Shown in pieces: positions 7,780 to 17,489 of a stretch of 64,000 nucleotides of DNA. Source of the stretch: Sphingomonadales bacterium (GTDB taxonomy: Bacteria > Pseudomonadota > Alphaproteobacteria > SMXS01); the NCBI GenBank assembly GCA_022844405.1, contig JALHLV010000002.1, forward strand, positions 62,001 through 126,000. Reading direction: 5' to 3'. The notes below the pieces were generated by a model. The model did not search any database. It saw nothing but the letters and a program-made list of their open reading frames with translations, and was not told the DNA's origin. The position numbers and the translations under genes were made by a program. The first letter of the stretch is position 1, and each line of letters starts with the position of its first letter.

Positions 7780-8751
7780 ATGCTGGATCGCGTCGGCCTG
7801 ATCTCCGCCCATCACTTCGACGGCCGCGGCAATGTGCGCCCGGTCGGCTGGGACGACCTGCCGGCGCTGCGGAATCAGGACGGATTCGTCTGGATCCACC
7901 TGCAGCAGAACGCGACCTACAGCAAGGAATGGCTGACCCGCGAAAGCGGGCTCGATCCCGTCGTCGTCGAGGGCCTGCTGGCGCGTCAGTCGCGACCGCG
8001 CTGCACCGAGTTCGTCGACGGCCTGTTGCTCGACCTGCGCGGCGTCAACCTGGATCCGACCTGTGAGGAGGAGATGGCGCCGCTCCATGTCTGGATCGAG
8101 GAACGGCGGCTGATCACCGCGCGGCTCCACCGCATCAAGGCGACCCGCGACATCCGCGACCAGCTCGCCGCCGGCCATGCGCCGTCGTCCATCGGCGAGC
8201 TGCTGGCGCGGCTGACCCACCGGTTGATCGAGCGGGTCGAGCCGGCGATCACCGCCATCGACGACGACATGGACATGCTCGAGCACGATATGGTCGAGGG
8301 CCGCGGCGCCGCCACCCGCGCCCGGCTGAACGGCCTGCGCCGGCGCGCCGTGGCGCTGCACCGCTATGTGGGACCGCAGCAGATGGCGCTTGCCCGCCTC
8401 GCCAACCAGCGGGTGCTCGACATGGACGACCATACCCGTGGACGGCTGCGCGACGTGGCCGACGACGCCAGCCGTTCGGTCGCCGACCTGGACGCCATCC
8501 GCGAGCGCGGCAAGCTGATCCACGAGGAGATGGAGGCCCGAGTCAGCGACCGGATGCAAGCCAACATGTACCTGCTGTCCATGGTCTCGGTGGTGTTTCT
8601 GCCGCTCACCCTGCTGACCGGCCTGTTAGGCATCAACGTCGCCGGCATTCCGGCGGCGGAAAGCCCGCACACCTTCTGGAGCGTCTGCCTGATCCTGCTG
8701 GTGCTGGGGATCGTCGAGGTCTGGTATCTGCGCCGGCGCTACCTGTCCTGA
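7780..8751 (+). CDS. zntB: CorA-family zinc/magnesium transporter, ZntB type
   Basis: A 323-residue protein with a large N-terminal cytoplasmic domain, long helices (about 140-260), and two C-terminal membrane helices at about 264-282 and 300-317. The family signature after the first helix is GIN (residues 284-286) within GLLGINVAGIP rather than GMN, which fits ZntB rather than CorA. It forms pentameric channels that move divalent cations; ZntB-type proteins transport zinc. It stands alone, with about 210 bases of regulatory DNA shared with the divergent DUF1344 gene. Confidence 0.88.
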   Translation: MLDRVGLISAHHFDGRGNVRPVGWDDLPALRNQDGFVWIHLQQNATYSKEWLTRESGLDPVVVEGLLARQSRPRCTEFVDGLLLDLRGVNLDPTCEEEMAPLHVWIEERRLITARLHRIKATRDIRDQLAAGHAPSSIGELLARLTHRLIERVEPAITAIDDDMDMLEHDMVEGRGAATRARLNGLRRRAVALHRYVGPQQMALARLANQRVLDMDDHTRGRLRDVADDASRSVADLDAIRERGKLIHEEMEARVSDRMQANMYLLSMVSVVFLPLTLLTGLLGINVAGIPAAESPHTFWSVCLILLVLGIVEVWYLRRRYLS

Positions 8752-8843
8752 CCGGCAGCGCTGGCGGCGTTCAGCACGCGCGACTGGAATCCCGCAGCGG
8801 AATTTGCCACTCTCGCGTTCGGGGACCTCAACGGGGACGCACG

Positions 8844-10220
8844 ATGAACAAGATGGACTTTCCGGCCGCCCGCAGCTTCGCGCTCAATCCCGAGGCCAAG
8901 CCCGGCTCGCCCGAAGCGCTGGCGCCCTACCAGGACTACGGCGACCGCACCTATTCCACCGACCGCTACGTGTCGCGCGAATGGGCGCGCCGCGAGTGGG
9001 AGAACATGTGGACTCGCGTCTGGACCCTGGCGGGCGTCGCCAAGGACATTCCGGACGTGGGCGACTATTTCCGCTACGACCTGGGTCCCGAGAGCTTCAT
9101 CGTCACCCGGCACGGCGCCGGCCCGAACGACATCTCGGCCTACTACAATGTCTGCCATCACCGCGGCAACCGGCTGGTGATGAGCGAATTCGGCCATGCC
9201 CGCTCGTTCAAGTGCGCCTTCCACTCATGGGAATGGAACCTGGACGGCACCCTGAAGAACATTCAGGACCGCGAGACCTTCCGCAACGCGGTGGTCGACG
9301 ACAACCCGCCGCTGAGCCCGGTGCGCTGCGAGGTCTGGTCCGGCCTGGTGTTCATCAACATGGACATGGACGCCGCACCGCTGGTCGACTTCCTGGGCGA
9401 GGTCGCCGATCATCTGCAGCCGTTCCATTTCGAGAACATGCATGTGGTGAAGGACCTCGAGACCCAGTGGCCGTGCAACTGGAAGATCGGCCATGACGCC
9501 TTCATCGAGGTCTATCACGTCCACGCGGTGCACCCGGAGATCCTAACCTTCTTCAACGACCGCGAAGTGCAGTGGGACACCTATGCCAATGGCATGAGCC
9601 GCCAGCTGCTGAAGTTCGGCGAGGTCAGCCCCAAGCTGGACGACCACGAGACGCTGAACGACGGCCTCGCCTATCTGCTCTCCGAGGTCGAGGTCACGCC
9701 GGAGGACTTCGGCAAGCGGTCGCCCAACGACGCGCGCCGGGTGATCCAGCAAGCCAAGCGCAAATGGGCCGAGAAGCGGAGCATCGACTACAGCGAATTC
9801 ACCGACAACCAGCTCACCGACGACTGGAACTACTCGTTCTTCCCCAACATCACCCTGAACGCCCATCCCGAGGGTCTGTTGATCCAGCGGTTCCGGCCGC
9901 ACCGGTCCGACCCGGAGAAGATGACCTACGACCTGCTGGTGCTGATCCGACCGGTGGCCGACCCCAACTACAAGGTGCCCGCCTATATGGGCGTGGAGGA
10001 CGGTACCGACCTGTCGGGCGAGACCCGGCCCGAGCGCATGCACATCGAGTACGGCGCCGAGGGTCTGGGCTACGTCATCAACCAGGATGCCAGCATGATG
10101 GGCTTTGTCCATCAGGGCGTGCAGTCACGCGGCTACCGGGGCGCCCGCTACTCCGACCAGGAGCAGCAGCTGCGCCACTGGCACAACGAACTGGAGCGCT
10201 ATGTCAGGGGCGAGAAATAG
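8844..10220 (+). CDS. Rieske aromatic ring-hydroxylating-type oxygenase, alpha subunit (first)
   Basis: A 458-residue oxygenase component. The Rieske 2Fe-2S ligands are Cys104 and His106 (CHHRGN) and Cys124 and His127 (CAFHSW). The mononuclear iron site has His225 and His230 in EVYHVHAVHP. No small beta subunit, ferredoxin or reductase gene lies nearby, so electrons must come from elsewhere, as in many orphan Rieske monooxygenases that act on alicyclic or quaternary-amine substrates. Note the first cluster uses HH rather than the commoner LHR. It ends 6 bases before a convergent PDZ gene. Confidence 0.9.
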   Translation: MNKMDFPAARSFALNPEAKPGSPEALAPYQDYGDRTYSTDRYVSREWARREWENMWTRVWTLAGVAKDIPDVGDYFRYDLGPESFIVTRHGAGPNDISAYYNVCHHRGNRLVMSEFGHARSFKCAFHSWEWNLDGTLKNIQDRETFRNAVVDDNPPLSPVRCEVWSGLVFINMDMDAAPLVDFLGEVADHLQPFHFENMHVVKDLETQWPCNWKIGHDAFIEVYHVHAVHPEILTFFNDREVQWDTYANGMSRQLLKFGEVSPKLDDHETLNDGLAYLLSEVEVTPEDFGKRSPNDARRVIQQAKRKWAEKRSIDYSEFTDNQLTDDWNYSFFPNITLNAHPEGLLIQRFRPHRSDPEKMTYDLLVLIRPVADPNYKVPAYMGVEDGTDLSGETRPERMHIEYGAEGLGYVINQDASMMGFVHQGVQSRGYRGARYSDQEQQLRHWHNELERYVRGEK

Positions 10221-10226
10221 GCCCGC

Positions 10227-11183
10227 CTAAGGCCGCGGCGTGATCTGCACGTCCAGCGTCTGCTGCTGGCCGCCGCGCAGGATGTCCAGCCGCACCGTCT
10301 GACCGGCCTGCAGTCGTTCCGCCTGATACTGCAGGTCCCTGGGCTGCGAGATCGCCTCGCCGTCGAACGCGATGATGATGTCGCCGCGCCGCAGGCCCGC
10401 CCGCTGCGCCGGACTGCCGAGGACGGCGTTCAGCACATAGGCGCCCTGGGTGCCCTCGGCGCCGAGCCGGTAGGCGGACTGCGGCGACACCGGCGCGATC
10501 TGCACGCCTAGCCAACCCGGTGCGCCGGACCGTGCATAGGGGCCGGCCATCTGCGGCGCGGTGCCGCCATAGCCGTCGCGCGCCGCGTCCTCGGTCAGGC
10601 TGCGCTGCTCGAGGCGCTGGTCGCCCTTGCCGGCGTCCTGCTCCATGCACTGGCGGTGCTCCTCGCGCTTGCGCTCGTATTCACGGAAGAAGTCGTCTGA
10701 GCACTGGCGGAACGCGGGGTTCGGCCGGCCGGGCTCGGCGCTTGCCCGCGCCGGGGCACAGGCCTCGTCGCGCGGCAGCATGGGATTGCCGGGTGGGCCG
10801 CGGAAGCGCTGCAACTCGGCCGCGACGCCGTCGCACGAACTGCTCACGCCCGCCTGGACATTAGCCGGGGCCGGTGCATGGGACCGCTGCGGCGCGGCGG
10901 GGCCGGCCGGCGGCGGATTGTAGGACGGCGCGCCGCGCGGCCCGGGCAGCGGCGTCGGCGCGGTGGTCGACCGCGTCGATGGATCATAGGCGCCGCCGGC
11001 GGCCGGGTCCGCATACGGATTCTCTTCCGGGTCGGCTCCCTCGTCCACAGGCGCGCCATAGCCGCCGTCGTCGCCCGGCGGCGCGAGACGTTCGCTGGAC
11101 AAAGGCTGGGCATAGGCCGCTCCGGCGGCGAACAGGACCAGGGCGGCGATCACGATGGCGCGGCGAACCACGGGCAACCTCAC
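10227..11183 (-). CDS. Exported proline-rich PDZ domain protein
   Basis: A 318-residue protein with an N-terminal signal peptide (RRAIVIAALVLFAAGAAYA, cut after residue 25), a disordered region rich in Pro, Ala and Gly, a middle part with two Cys-containing segments (CDGVAAELQ, FRQCSDDFF), and a C-terminal PDZ domain (about 220-318: GWLGVQIAPV, GAYVLNAVLGSPAQRAGLRRGDIIIAFDGEAI). PDZ domains bind C-terminal peptides, as in DegP-type proteases, but no protease domain is present. It is probably a periplasmic or envelope adaptor. Confidence 0.85.
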   Translation of the reverse strand: MRLPVVRRAIVIAALVLFAAGAAYAQPLSSERLAPPGDDGGYGAPVDEGADPEENPYADPAAGGAYDPSTRSTTAPTPLPGPRGAPSYNPPPAGPAAPQRSHAPAPANVQAGVSSSCDGVAAELQRFRGPPGNPMLPRDEACAPARASAEPGRPNPAFRQCSDDFFREYERKREEHRQCMEQDAGKGDQRLEQRSLTEDAARDGYGGTAPQMAGPYARSGAPGWLGVQIAPVSPQSAYRLGAEGTQGAYVLNAVLGSPAQRAGLRRGDIIIAFDGEAISQPRDLQYQAERLQAGQTVRLDILRGGQQQTLDVQITPRP

Positions 11184-11344
11184 TTAATCTGCAATTGGCG
11201 TCGTCGACTCGGGCGGTATCATTCCGCAGCCGTGCGGCCAATACCATCCGCCTGAAGAAGTGGGTATTCCCAACACGATCCGCACGCCGGTTGTGTTCCA
11301 TACCGGCGCTCCCTACTGTTTCCACGGGGAACACGGGGACGGGC

Positions 11345-12982
11345 ATGAACCGATATCGCATCGAGGCGACCACTTTCGGCGATCTGCTGCTCAAGGCCGC
11401 GGACCACTGGCCGGACAACGACGCCATCGTGTTCCCGGAAAGCCGCCGCACCTACAGGGAAACCGTCGCCAAGGCTTATGAGATCGCCCGGTCGCTGATC
11501 GCCCTGGGCGTGGCGCCCGGCCAGCATGTCGGCATCCTGATGCCCAACTGCATGCCCTATGTTGATCTGATCCTGGGTTGCGCGATGGCCGGCGTCGTCT
11601 CGGTGCCGATCAACGCCCGCTTCAAGGCCCACGAGATGGGCTATGTGATCGAGAACGCCGACCTGGTCGCGCTGTTCACCAGCGACCTGATCTCCGAATA
11701 CGCCGATTTCGCCGCCGTGCTGGGCGACGCGTTCCCCGACCTGAAGCGCCAGCGCGACGCGCGTCGCCTCGACCTAGAAGGCGCGCCGCTGCTGAACACC
11801 GTCGTGATGTATGGCGGCGCCGCGCCGCAGGGTTTCATGGACTGGCGGGACTTCGAGGCGCTGAAGGACGGTGCGACCGAGGACGAGGTCGAGCGCCGGC
11901 GCATCGCCGTGGCGCTGAAGGACCCGTGCATCATGATGTACACATCCGGCACCACCGCGAACCCCAAGGGCTGCCCGATCTCCCACGAGCAGCTGGTGCG
12001 CAACGGCATCAACATGAACCGGGAAAAGTACCTGATGGGCCCGGATGACCGTATGTGGGACCCGCTGCCGCTGTTCCACATGTCGACTATCCTGCCCTTG
12101 GCCGCCCTGTTCGACGCCGGCGGCGCCTTCATCACCTCGACCCATTTCGAGGCGGGCAAGGCGCTGCGCCTCATCGAGGAAGAGAGGGCAACCGTCCTGT
12201 TCGCCGCCTTCCCGACCATCACCGCCGCGCTGGTCAACCATCCGGATTTCACGACCCGCGACCTGAGCCGGGTGAAGCGCATCAACAACGTGGCGCCGCC
12301 TGACCTGATGCGCCAGTTCCAGGCCGCCTTCCCGCAGGCCAGCCAGACCGCGGCCTACGGCCTGACCGAGGTGTGCGGCGTCGTCGCCTTCGGCCATCCC
12401 GACGACAGCGAGGATCACCGCACCCGTGCCTGCGGCACGCCGTTCCCGGGCATCGAGGTCCGCATCACCGATCCGGACACCGGCGCGGACATGCCGGACG
12501 GCGAGCGCGGCGAGATCGTCATCCGGGGCTACGCGGTGTTCGACGGCTACTACAAGGACCCGGTCAAGACCGCCGAGAGCTTCCGCGACGGCTGGTTCCG
12601 CACCGGCGACCTGGGAATGATGGACGACGCCGGCCAGATCTTCTTCCTCGGCCGCCTGAAGGACATGCTGAAGGTGGGCGGCGAGAACGTGGCCGCCGTG
12701 GAGATCGAATCCTTCATCTCCAACCATCCGGCGGTGAAGCTGGTGCAGGTGGTCGGCGTACCCGACCCGCGGCTCGTCGAAGTGGCCGCCGCCTTCATCG
12801 AGCTGCGCCCCGGCGCCCAGGCCACCGAGCAGGAGATCATCGAGTTCTGCAAGGGCAGGATCGCCAGCTTCAAGGTGCCGCGCCATGTGCGCTTCGTCAC
12901 CGAGTGGCCCATGTCCTCGACCAAGATCCAGAAATACAAGCTGCGGGACGACTTCGTCGCCGACCAGGCGGCCGCGGAGTGA
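11345..12982 (+). CDS. Acyl-CoA ligase (AMP-forming)
   Basis: A 545-residue ANL-superfamily enzyme that joins a carboxylic acid to CoA via an acyl-adenylate. The AMP-binding motif MYTSGTTANPKG is at residues 198-209; AYGLTE follows in the middle, and the late motifs are GWFRTGDLG and GRLKDMLKVGGENVAAVEIE, with the catalytic Lys in SSTKIQKYK near the end. The start is the ATG at MNRYRIEA, where the family begins. The stop overlaps a GTG start of an MFS transporter by 4 bases, so uptake and activation of the same acid are likely coupled. Length fits medium/long-chain or cyclohexane carboxylate-type ligases. Confidence 0.9.
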   Translation: MNRYRIEATTFGDLLLKAADHWPDNDAIVFPESRRTYRETVAKAYEIARSLIALGVAPGQHVGILMPNCMPYVDLILGCAMAGVVSVPINARFKAHEMGYVIENADLVALFTSDLISEYADFAAVLGDAFPDLKRQRDARRLDLEGAPLLNTVVMYGGAAPQGFMDWRDFEALKDGATEDEVERRRIAVALKDPCIMMYTSGTTANPKGCPISHEQLVRNGINMNREKYLMGPDDRMWDPLPLFHMSTILPLAALFDAGGAFITSTHFEAGKALRLIEEERATVLFAAFPTITAALVNHPDFTTRDLSRVKRINNVAPPDLMRQFQAAFPQASQTAAYGLTEVCGVVAFGHPDDSEDHRTRACGTPFPGIEVRITDPDTGADMPDGERGEIVIRGYAVFDGYYKDPVKTAESFRDGWFRTGDLGMMDDAGQIFFLGRLKDMLKVGGENVAAVEIESFISNHPAVKLVQVVGVPDPRLVEVAAAFIELRPGAQATEQEIIEFCKGRIASFKVPRHVRFVTEWPMSSTKIQKYKLRDDFVADQAAAE

Positions 12983-14319
12983 GCGCGCCCACGTCCGTCG
13001 CCGCCGACGCACCGTTTCCGCCGCTGTCGAGAGCCTGGCAGGCCGTCGGCGTGCTGGCGATCGCGACCGTGTTCGCGTTCGTCGACCGGCACCTGCTCTA
13101 CATCCTGAGCGAGCCGGTCAAGCAGACCCTGGCCATCACCGACACTCAGATCAGCCTGCTCCAGGGCATGGCGTTCGTGGTGTTCTACGCCCTGTTCGGC
13201 CTGCCCATCGGCCGGCTGGTGGACCGCAGGAACCGGCGCAATATCGTCATCTACGGGGTGATCGCCTGGAGCGTGATGACGCTCGCGTGCGGTCTGGCGA
13301 CCGATTTCTGGACGCTGTTCGCCGCCCGCGCCGGCGTCGGCATTGGCGAGGCGTGCCTGGCGCCCGCGGCGTTCTCCATGATCGCCGACTATTTCCGGCC
13401 GCGGCTGCGCGGGCGTGCCATGGCCTGCATCGTCATGTCGGTCACCCTGGGTTCCGGCTGCTCGTATCTGATCGGCGCCGGCATGGCCAAGCTCGTTCCG
13501 GGCGCCGAGCAGGTGGACCTGCCGCTGCTGGGCGCGACCTATGGCTGGCAGCTTACCTTCTACGTTTCGGCGCTTCCCGGCTTCCTGATCGCCATCCTGC
13601 TGCTGTTCATCGCCGAACCGGCGCGGCGCGAGACGGTGCTGCAGCCCGTCACCGAGGACACGCCAGTAGGCGGCGTCACGCTGTGGTCCTATGCGCGGCG
13701 CCACCGGGTCATCCTGTTCTGCCTGATGCTGGGCGCCGGGTTCGTCGCGATCGTGTCCTATGCCGTCGTCGCCTGGATGACCGCGCTTTATGTCCGGTAC
13801 TTCGGCTTCACCGTCGCCACCATCGGCACGACCCTGGGCCTGATCAACATCATTGCCGGGCTTCCCGGCGGCATGGTCGGCGGCTATCTGAGCGACTACT
13901 TCGCCAATCGGGGCTCTCGCGGCGGCCGGTTCAACGTCATGGTCATCGGCATCGTGCTCGGCATTCCGGTGCTGGTCCTCTGGCCGACGGTGGACTCGGC
14001 GTTCGCCAGCCTTGCCTGCCTCGCCGGGCTGATGTTCATCATGCCGCTGATCGTCGCCAGCATCCCGAGTACGCTGCAGGCCATCGTGCCCAACCAGTTC
14101 CGCGGGCAACTGACCGCGTTCCTCTACCTGATCAACGGCATCTTCGGCGTGGCGCTGGGGCCGTTGCTGATCGCGCTGGGCACGGACTATCTGTTCGTCG
14201 AAGGCGGGCTGCGGCAGTCGCTTCTGGTGATCCTGCCCGGCATGATGACCATCGCGTGGCTGCTCGTGCTCATCGGCCGGCCGTTCTACGAGCGCGCCCG
14301 CCTCGAGCTGCCTGAATAG
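12979..14319 (+). CDS. MFS transporter, Spinster-like
   Basis: A 446-residue protein with about 12 membrane helices. The loop between helices 2 and 3 has the MFS motif GRLVDRRNRRN, and helix 1 begins with VFAFVDRHLLYILSEPVKQTL, as in Spinster-type carriers that often flank degradation genes. The GTG start overlaps the ligase stop (GTGA), pointing to cotranslation. It probably imports the acid that the ligase activates. The frame is open far upstream, inside the ligase gene, but that part is not membrane-like. It ends 3 bases before the stop of a convergent reductase. Confidence 0.88.
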   Translation: MSAPTSVAADAPFPPLSRAWQAVGVLAIATVFAFVDRHLLYILSEPVKQTLAITDTQISLLQGMAFVVFYALFGLPIGRLVDRRNRRNIVIYGVIAWSVMTLACGLATDFWTLFAARAGVGIGEACLAPAAFSMIADYFRPRLRGRAMACIVMSVTLGSGCSYLIGAGMAKLVPGAEQVDLPLLGATYGWQLTFYVSALPGFLIAILLLFIAEPARRETVLQPVTEDTPVGGVTLWSYARRHRVILFCLMLGAGFVAIVSYAVVAWMTALYVRYFGFTVATIGTTLGLINIIAGLPGGMVGGYLSDYFANRGSRGGRFNVMVIGIVLGIPVLVLWPTVDSAFASLACLAGLMFIMPLIVASIPSTLQAIVPNQFRGQLTAFLYLINGIFGVALGPLLIALGTDYLFVEGGLRQSLLVILPGMMTIAWLLVLIGRPFYERARLELPE

Positions 14320-14322
14320 CGG

Positions 14323-16284
14323 TCAGATAGCGCGTGCCGCCAGGTTGGCGGTAAGGAACGCGCGCGGCAGGAAGGCCTGCTCGACGGCGTCGCCCACCAC
14401 ATGGACCGGAATGCCCAGCGCCTCGATTTCCGCGGCCAGCGCGTTGTTGGGCCGGTTCGGCGTCACCAGCACGACGGTCTCGGCGGAAACCGCCATGTCC
14501 GGCCAGCCCTCCAGCGATCCGACAACGGCATCGTCAGCGCCTATATCCTTGAGGTAGGCCTTGGTCATCAGCTTGAAGCGACCGTCCTTGTTCAGCCGCT
14601 CGAGGGCCGGGACGGCGACGCCGGACACCATCATGCCGGGCGCGAACATCTCCTTGGTGGTGACAAAGGTGACCTGCGCGCCCTTCTCGACCAGGAACTC
14701 GGCGGCGCCGATGGCCTCGTAGCCGCCGGTGTCGTCGAGCACCAGTGCGGTGCCGCCGACCTGATTATGGCGGCCGGTAAGCAGTTGCGCCGTGGAAACG
14801 ACATGATTCTGACGCACTCCAGACACATTTAGGCCAGGTTTCGGGGCCTGTTTGCCGTCCATTCGCGGCGATGCGCCGGTGGCGAGGATCACCGCGTCCG
14901 GCCGGTGTTCATCGAGGTACTCCCGGTCGACCCAGGTGTTGAGCAGCACCCTCACCCCGCGCCGGTCCATCTCGTCCTCGAGCCAGTCGACCACGTCGCC
15001 GATGCCGGCATGCCGGGGCGCCAGCCGCGCCACCTGCACCGTGCCGCCCAGCCGGGATGCGGCCTCGGCGATGGTCACCCGGTGGCCGCGCAAGGCCGCC
15101 ACCCGCGCCGCCTCCATGCCGGCCGGCCCGCCACCCACCACCAGCACATCCTTCGGCGGCGATGCGGGCGACAGGTCCTCGCCGAGAGTCAGCTCGCGGC
15201 CCGCGACCACGTTGACCGTGCACGCGATCCGCCCCTGCATCAGACCGCCGAGGCAGCCCTGGTTGCAGCCGATGCACGGCCTGATCTCGTGGCCGCGTCC
15301 CTCCAGCGTCTTGCGGACGATGTCCGGGTCGGCGATGTGGGCGCGGGTCATGCCGACCATGTCGGCGTCGCCGCGGGCGATGGCGTCGTCGACGTCCTGC
15401 AGGGTGCGGAACCGGCCGGTGACGAAGCGCGGAATGCGGTCCCTGGCCAGCCGCGTGACGGGCACGCTCATGTGCAGCTCGTAGCCGGTGTCCTCGTGCA
15501 TGGCGCCGATGATCTTGTGGCCGCTGGACCCCGAGGCGCCGTGCGAGACGTCGAGGAAATCGATCAGGTCCTCCTGCAGCACCCGCGCGACGATCTGCTG
15601 GTGCTCCTCGACATTGAGCCAGCCCGGCGCGTTGTTGGGCCCGACGCGCAGGCCCATGGGGTATTTCGGCCCGACCATGGCGCGCACCGCCCGCAGGGTC
15701 TCCATCAACAGCCGCATGCGGTTCTCGAAGCTGCCGCCATACTCGTCGGTGCGGTGGTTGAACTTCTCGGAAATGAATTGCTGGAACAGGAAGTTGTGGG
15801 CGGCATGCACCTCGACGCCGTCCAGCCCGCCCTCGACCGCGCGCCGCGCCGCCTGGGCGAAGGCATCGACCACCTCGGCGATCTCCTCCCTGGTCATGGA
15901 ATGGGAGGTCATGCCGGTCAGCGGGTTGACCAGGATCTCCGACGCCGACCAGGGCTGTGCCCATGGCGGCCCCTGCAGATAGCCCATGTGGTTGATCTGC
16001 GAGAACATCCGCATGCCATGCGGCTTGACCGCCTGCATGAGTTTCCGGTAGCGCGGGATGATGTCGTCGCTCCAGGCGTGCATGGTCATGGGACCGGTCT
16101 TGTGCACGCTGGAGGCCTCGGTGAGCGACAGGCCGACTCCGCCCCGCGCCCGTGCCTCGTGATAGGCGATCAGGTCGTCCGAAAGGTCGGCGCCCAGATT
16201 GGTGCCGTGAGCGGTGCGCAGCACCCGGTTCTTGATTTCCAGCCCGTTGATCACGAGAGGACTGAACACGTGTTCCAGCGCCAT
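14323..16284 (-). CDS. Old Yellow Enzyme-type NADH:flavin oxidoreductase with iron-sulfur and FAD domains
   Basis: A 653-residue enzyme like 2,4-dienoyl-CoA reductase and bile-acid or trimethylamine dehydrogenases. Residues 1-330 are an FMN TIM barrel with the EVHAAHNFLFQQF and HRTDEYGGSFENR blocks. Four cysteines at 337, 340, 344 and 355 (CIGCNQGC...C) bind a 4Fe-4S cluster. An FAD/NAD(H) fold follows from VLVVGGGPAG at about 380. It reduces activated C=C bonds or demethylates amines. The ATG has an AGGGGA ribosome site seven bases upstream; the open frame upstream is not needed. It lies near acyl-CoA ligase genes, so an unsaturated acyl-CoA is a reasonable substrate. Confidence 0.9.
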   Translation of the reverse strand: MALEHVFSPLVINGLEIKNRVLRTAHGTNLGADLSDDLIAYHEARARGGVGLSLTEASSVHKTGPMTMHAWSDDIIPRYRKLMQAVKPHGMRMFSQINHMGYLQGPPWAQPWSASEILVNPLTGMTSHSMTREEIAEVVDAFAQAARRAVEGGLDGVEVHAAHNFLFQQFISEKFNHRTDEYGGSFENRMRLLMETLRAVRAMVGPKYPMGLRVGPNNAPGWLNVEEHQQIVARVLQEDLIDFLDVSHGASGSSGHKIIGAMHEDTGYELHMSVPVTRLARDRIPRFVTGRFRTLQDVDDAIARGDADMVGMTRAHIADPDIVRKTLEGRGHEIRPCIGCNQGCLGGLMQGRIACTVNVVAGRELTLGEDLSPASPPKDVLVVGGGPAGMEAARVAALRGHRVTIAEAASRLGGTVQVARLAPRHAGIGDVVDWLEDEMDRRGVRVLLNTWVDREYLDEHRPDAVILATGASPRMDGKQAPKPGLNVSGVRQNHVVSTAQLLTGRHNQVGGTALVLDDTGGYEAIGAAEFLVEKGAQVTFVTTKEMFAPGMMVSGVAVPALERLNKDGRFKLMTKAYLKDIGADDAVVGSLEGWPDMAVSAETVVLVTPNRPNNALAAEIEALGIPVHVVGDAVEQAFLPRAFLTANLAARAI

Positions 16285-16405
16285 GGACGTTCCCCTGCAA
16301 GTCTCCCCGCGCATCATGGTGGTCGGCGCCAGTCCCGTCAAACGTGACTTTTCCGCCGCGACCCGGATGAGCAAAAGCAAAGTCCTTTCATTAAATCCTG
16401 ATATG

Positions 16406-16419
16406 CCCCATATCTGGGG
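16406..16419. promoter_or_regulatory. Small palindrome between divergent genes
   Basis: A perfect 5-bp inverted repeat, CCCCA-TATC-TGGGG, in the 177-base gap between the divergent reductase and hydrolase genes. It is near AT-rich DNA that may hold promoters. Its regulatory role is guessed from position only. Confidence 0.3.
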
Positions 16420-16461
16420 GAGCGCGGGGGCGATCGGCCGATCACCGGGCCTGAAGCCCTT

Positions 16462-17433
16462 GTGAGAGTTGGAGTATTCTTTCCCGCCAGACCGGCGGGC
16501 TGGCCGGCGTCCCTGCATATTCGTGGCGTCCGCCGATGGGGCTGGCACGGATTGCAAAAGGGCACGCAATCATCGATCTCGATCAAGGATAGCCTGCGCT
16601 ATCTGCGCCGGCAGTTGCTCGTCTGCACGCCGCTCAACGTGCTCAACGCCTCGGTTCCGACCAACCGCATCGCCATCACCCGCAACATCGTCTACGGCCA
16701 GCACAAGCGGAAGCGGCTGGACGTCTACCGGCCGTCGGACATCCCCGGCCCGCTGCCGGTGGTGGTGTTCTTCTATGGCGGCAAATGGACGCAGGGGCAC
16801 CGCGAGGACTATCTGTTCGCCGGCCAGGGGCTAGCGTCCATGGGCTACGTGGTCGTCGTGCCCGACTACCGGCTGTATCCGGAGGTGCGCTTTCCCGGCT
16901 TCATGCACGACGCCGCCGCCGCCGTGGTCTGGGCATCGAGATATGTTCACGACTACCGCGGCGACCCCGACCGCATCTTCCTCGTCGGGCACTCGGCGGG
17001 CGCCTTCATGGCCGCCAAGCTGGCGTTCAACCTGGAATATCTCGACCAGCGCGGCTATGACGCCCGCAAGCTGCGCGGCTTCGTCGGCCTGTCCGGTCCT
17101 TACGACTTCCTGCCCATGCTGAAAAAAGACCACGAGCTGAGCCAGGTGTTTCGCAACCACATCGATTCCGAACTGAGCCAGCCGATCACCTTTGCCCATT
17201 CGGAAGCGCCGCCGACGCTGCTGCTGAGCGGCGAGAACGATCCCATCGTCTGGCCGGTGAATTCCGAGAACCTGCAGGCCCGCCTCACCGAGCTGGGCGT
17301 GCACGCGGAATACAAGAGCTATCCCAACATCAGCCATGCCGGCACCGTGCTGGCGCTGGCGCACATGTTCCGCTGGCGCGCCGGCGTGGCCGAGGACGTC
17401 AACCGTTTCATCGACCAGTTCTCGCGCCACTGA
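16462..17433 (+). CDS. Alpha/beta hydrolase (carboxylesterase-like)
   Basis: A 323-residue hydrolase of the BD-FAE/carboxylesterase group. The nucleophile elbow is GHSAG; the oxyanion segment is FFYGGKW, where the more common HGG is changed to YGG; the acid is in GENDPIV and the catalytic His in ISHAGT. It cleaves esters in the cytoplasm unless the N-terminus is a signal. The GTG start at 16462 gives a basic, poorly conserved N-terminus of about 40 residues, so a later TTG (near 16552) is also possible. It is followed 56 bases later by an ABC-transporter gene. Confidence 0.82.
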   Translation: MRVGVFFPARPAGWPASLHIRGVRRWGWHGLQKGTQSSISIKDSLRYLRRQLLVCTPLNVLNASVPTNRIAITRNIVYGQHKRKRLDVYRPSDIPGPLPVVVFFYGGKWTQGHREDYLFAGQGLASMGYVVVVPDYRLYPEVRFPGFMHDAAAAVVWASRYVHDYRGDPDRIFLVGHSAGAFMAAKLAFNLEYLDQRGYDARKLRGFVGLSGPYDFLPMLKKDHELSQVFRNHIDSELSQPITFAHSEAPPTLLLSGENDPIVWPVNSENLQARLTELGVHAEYKSYPNISHAGTVLALAHMFRWRAGVAEDVNRFIDQFSRH

Positions 17434-17489
17434 GGCGGCACCCCGACAACCCGGTGTTCCCGGCGCCGCCGTCGTCCTACACTCCGCCC

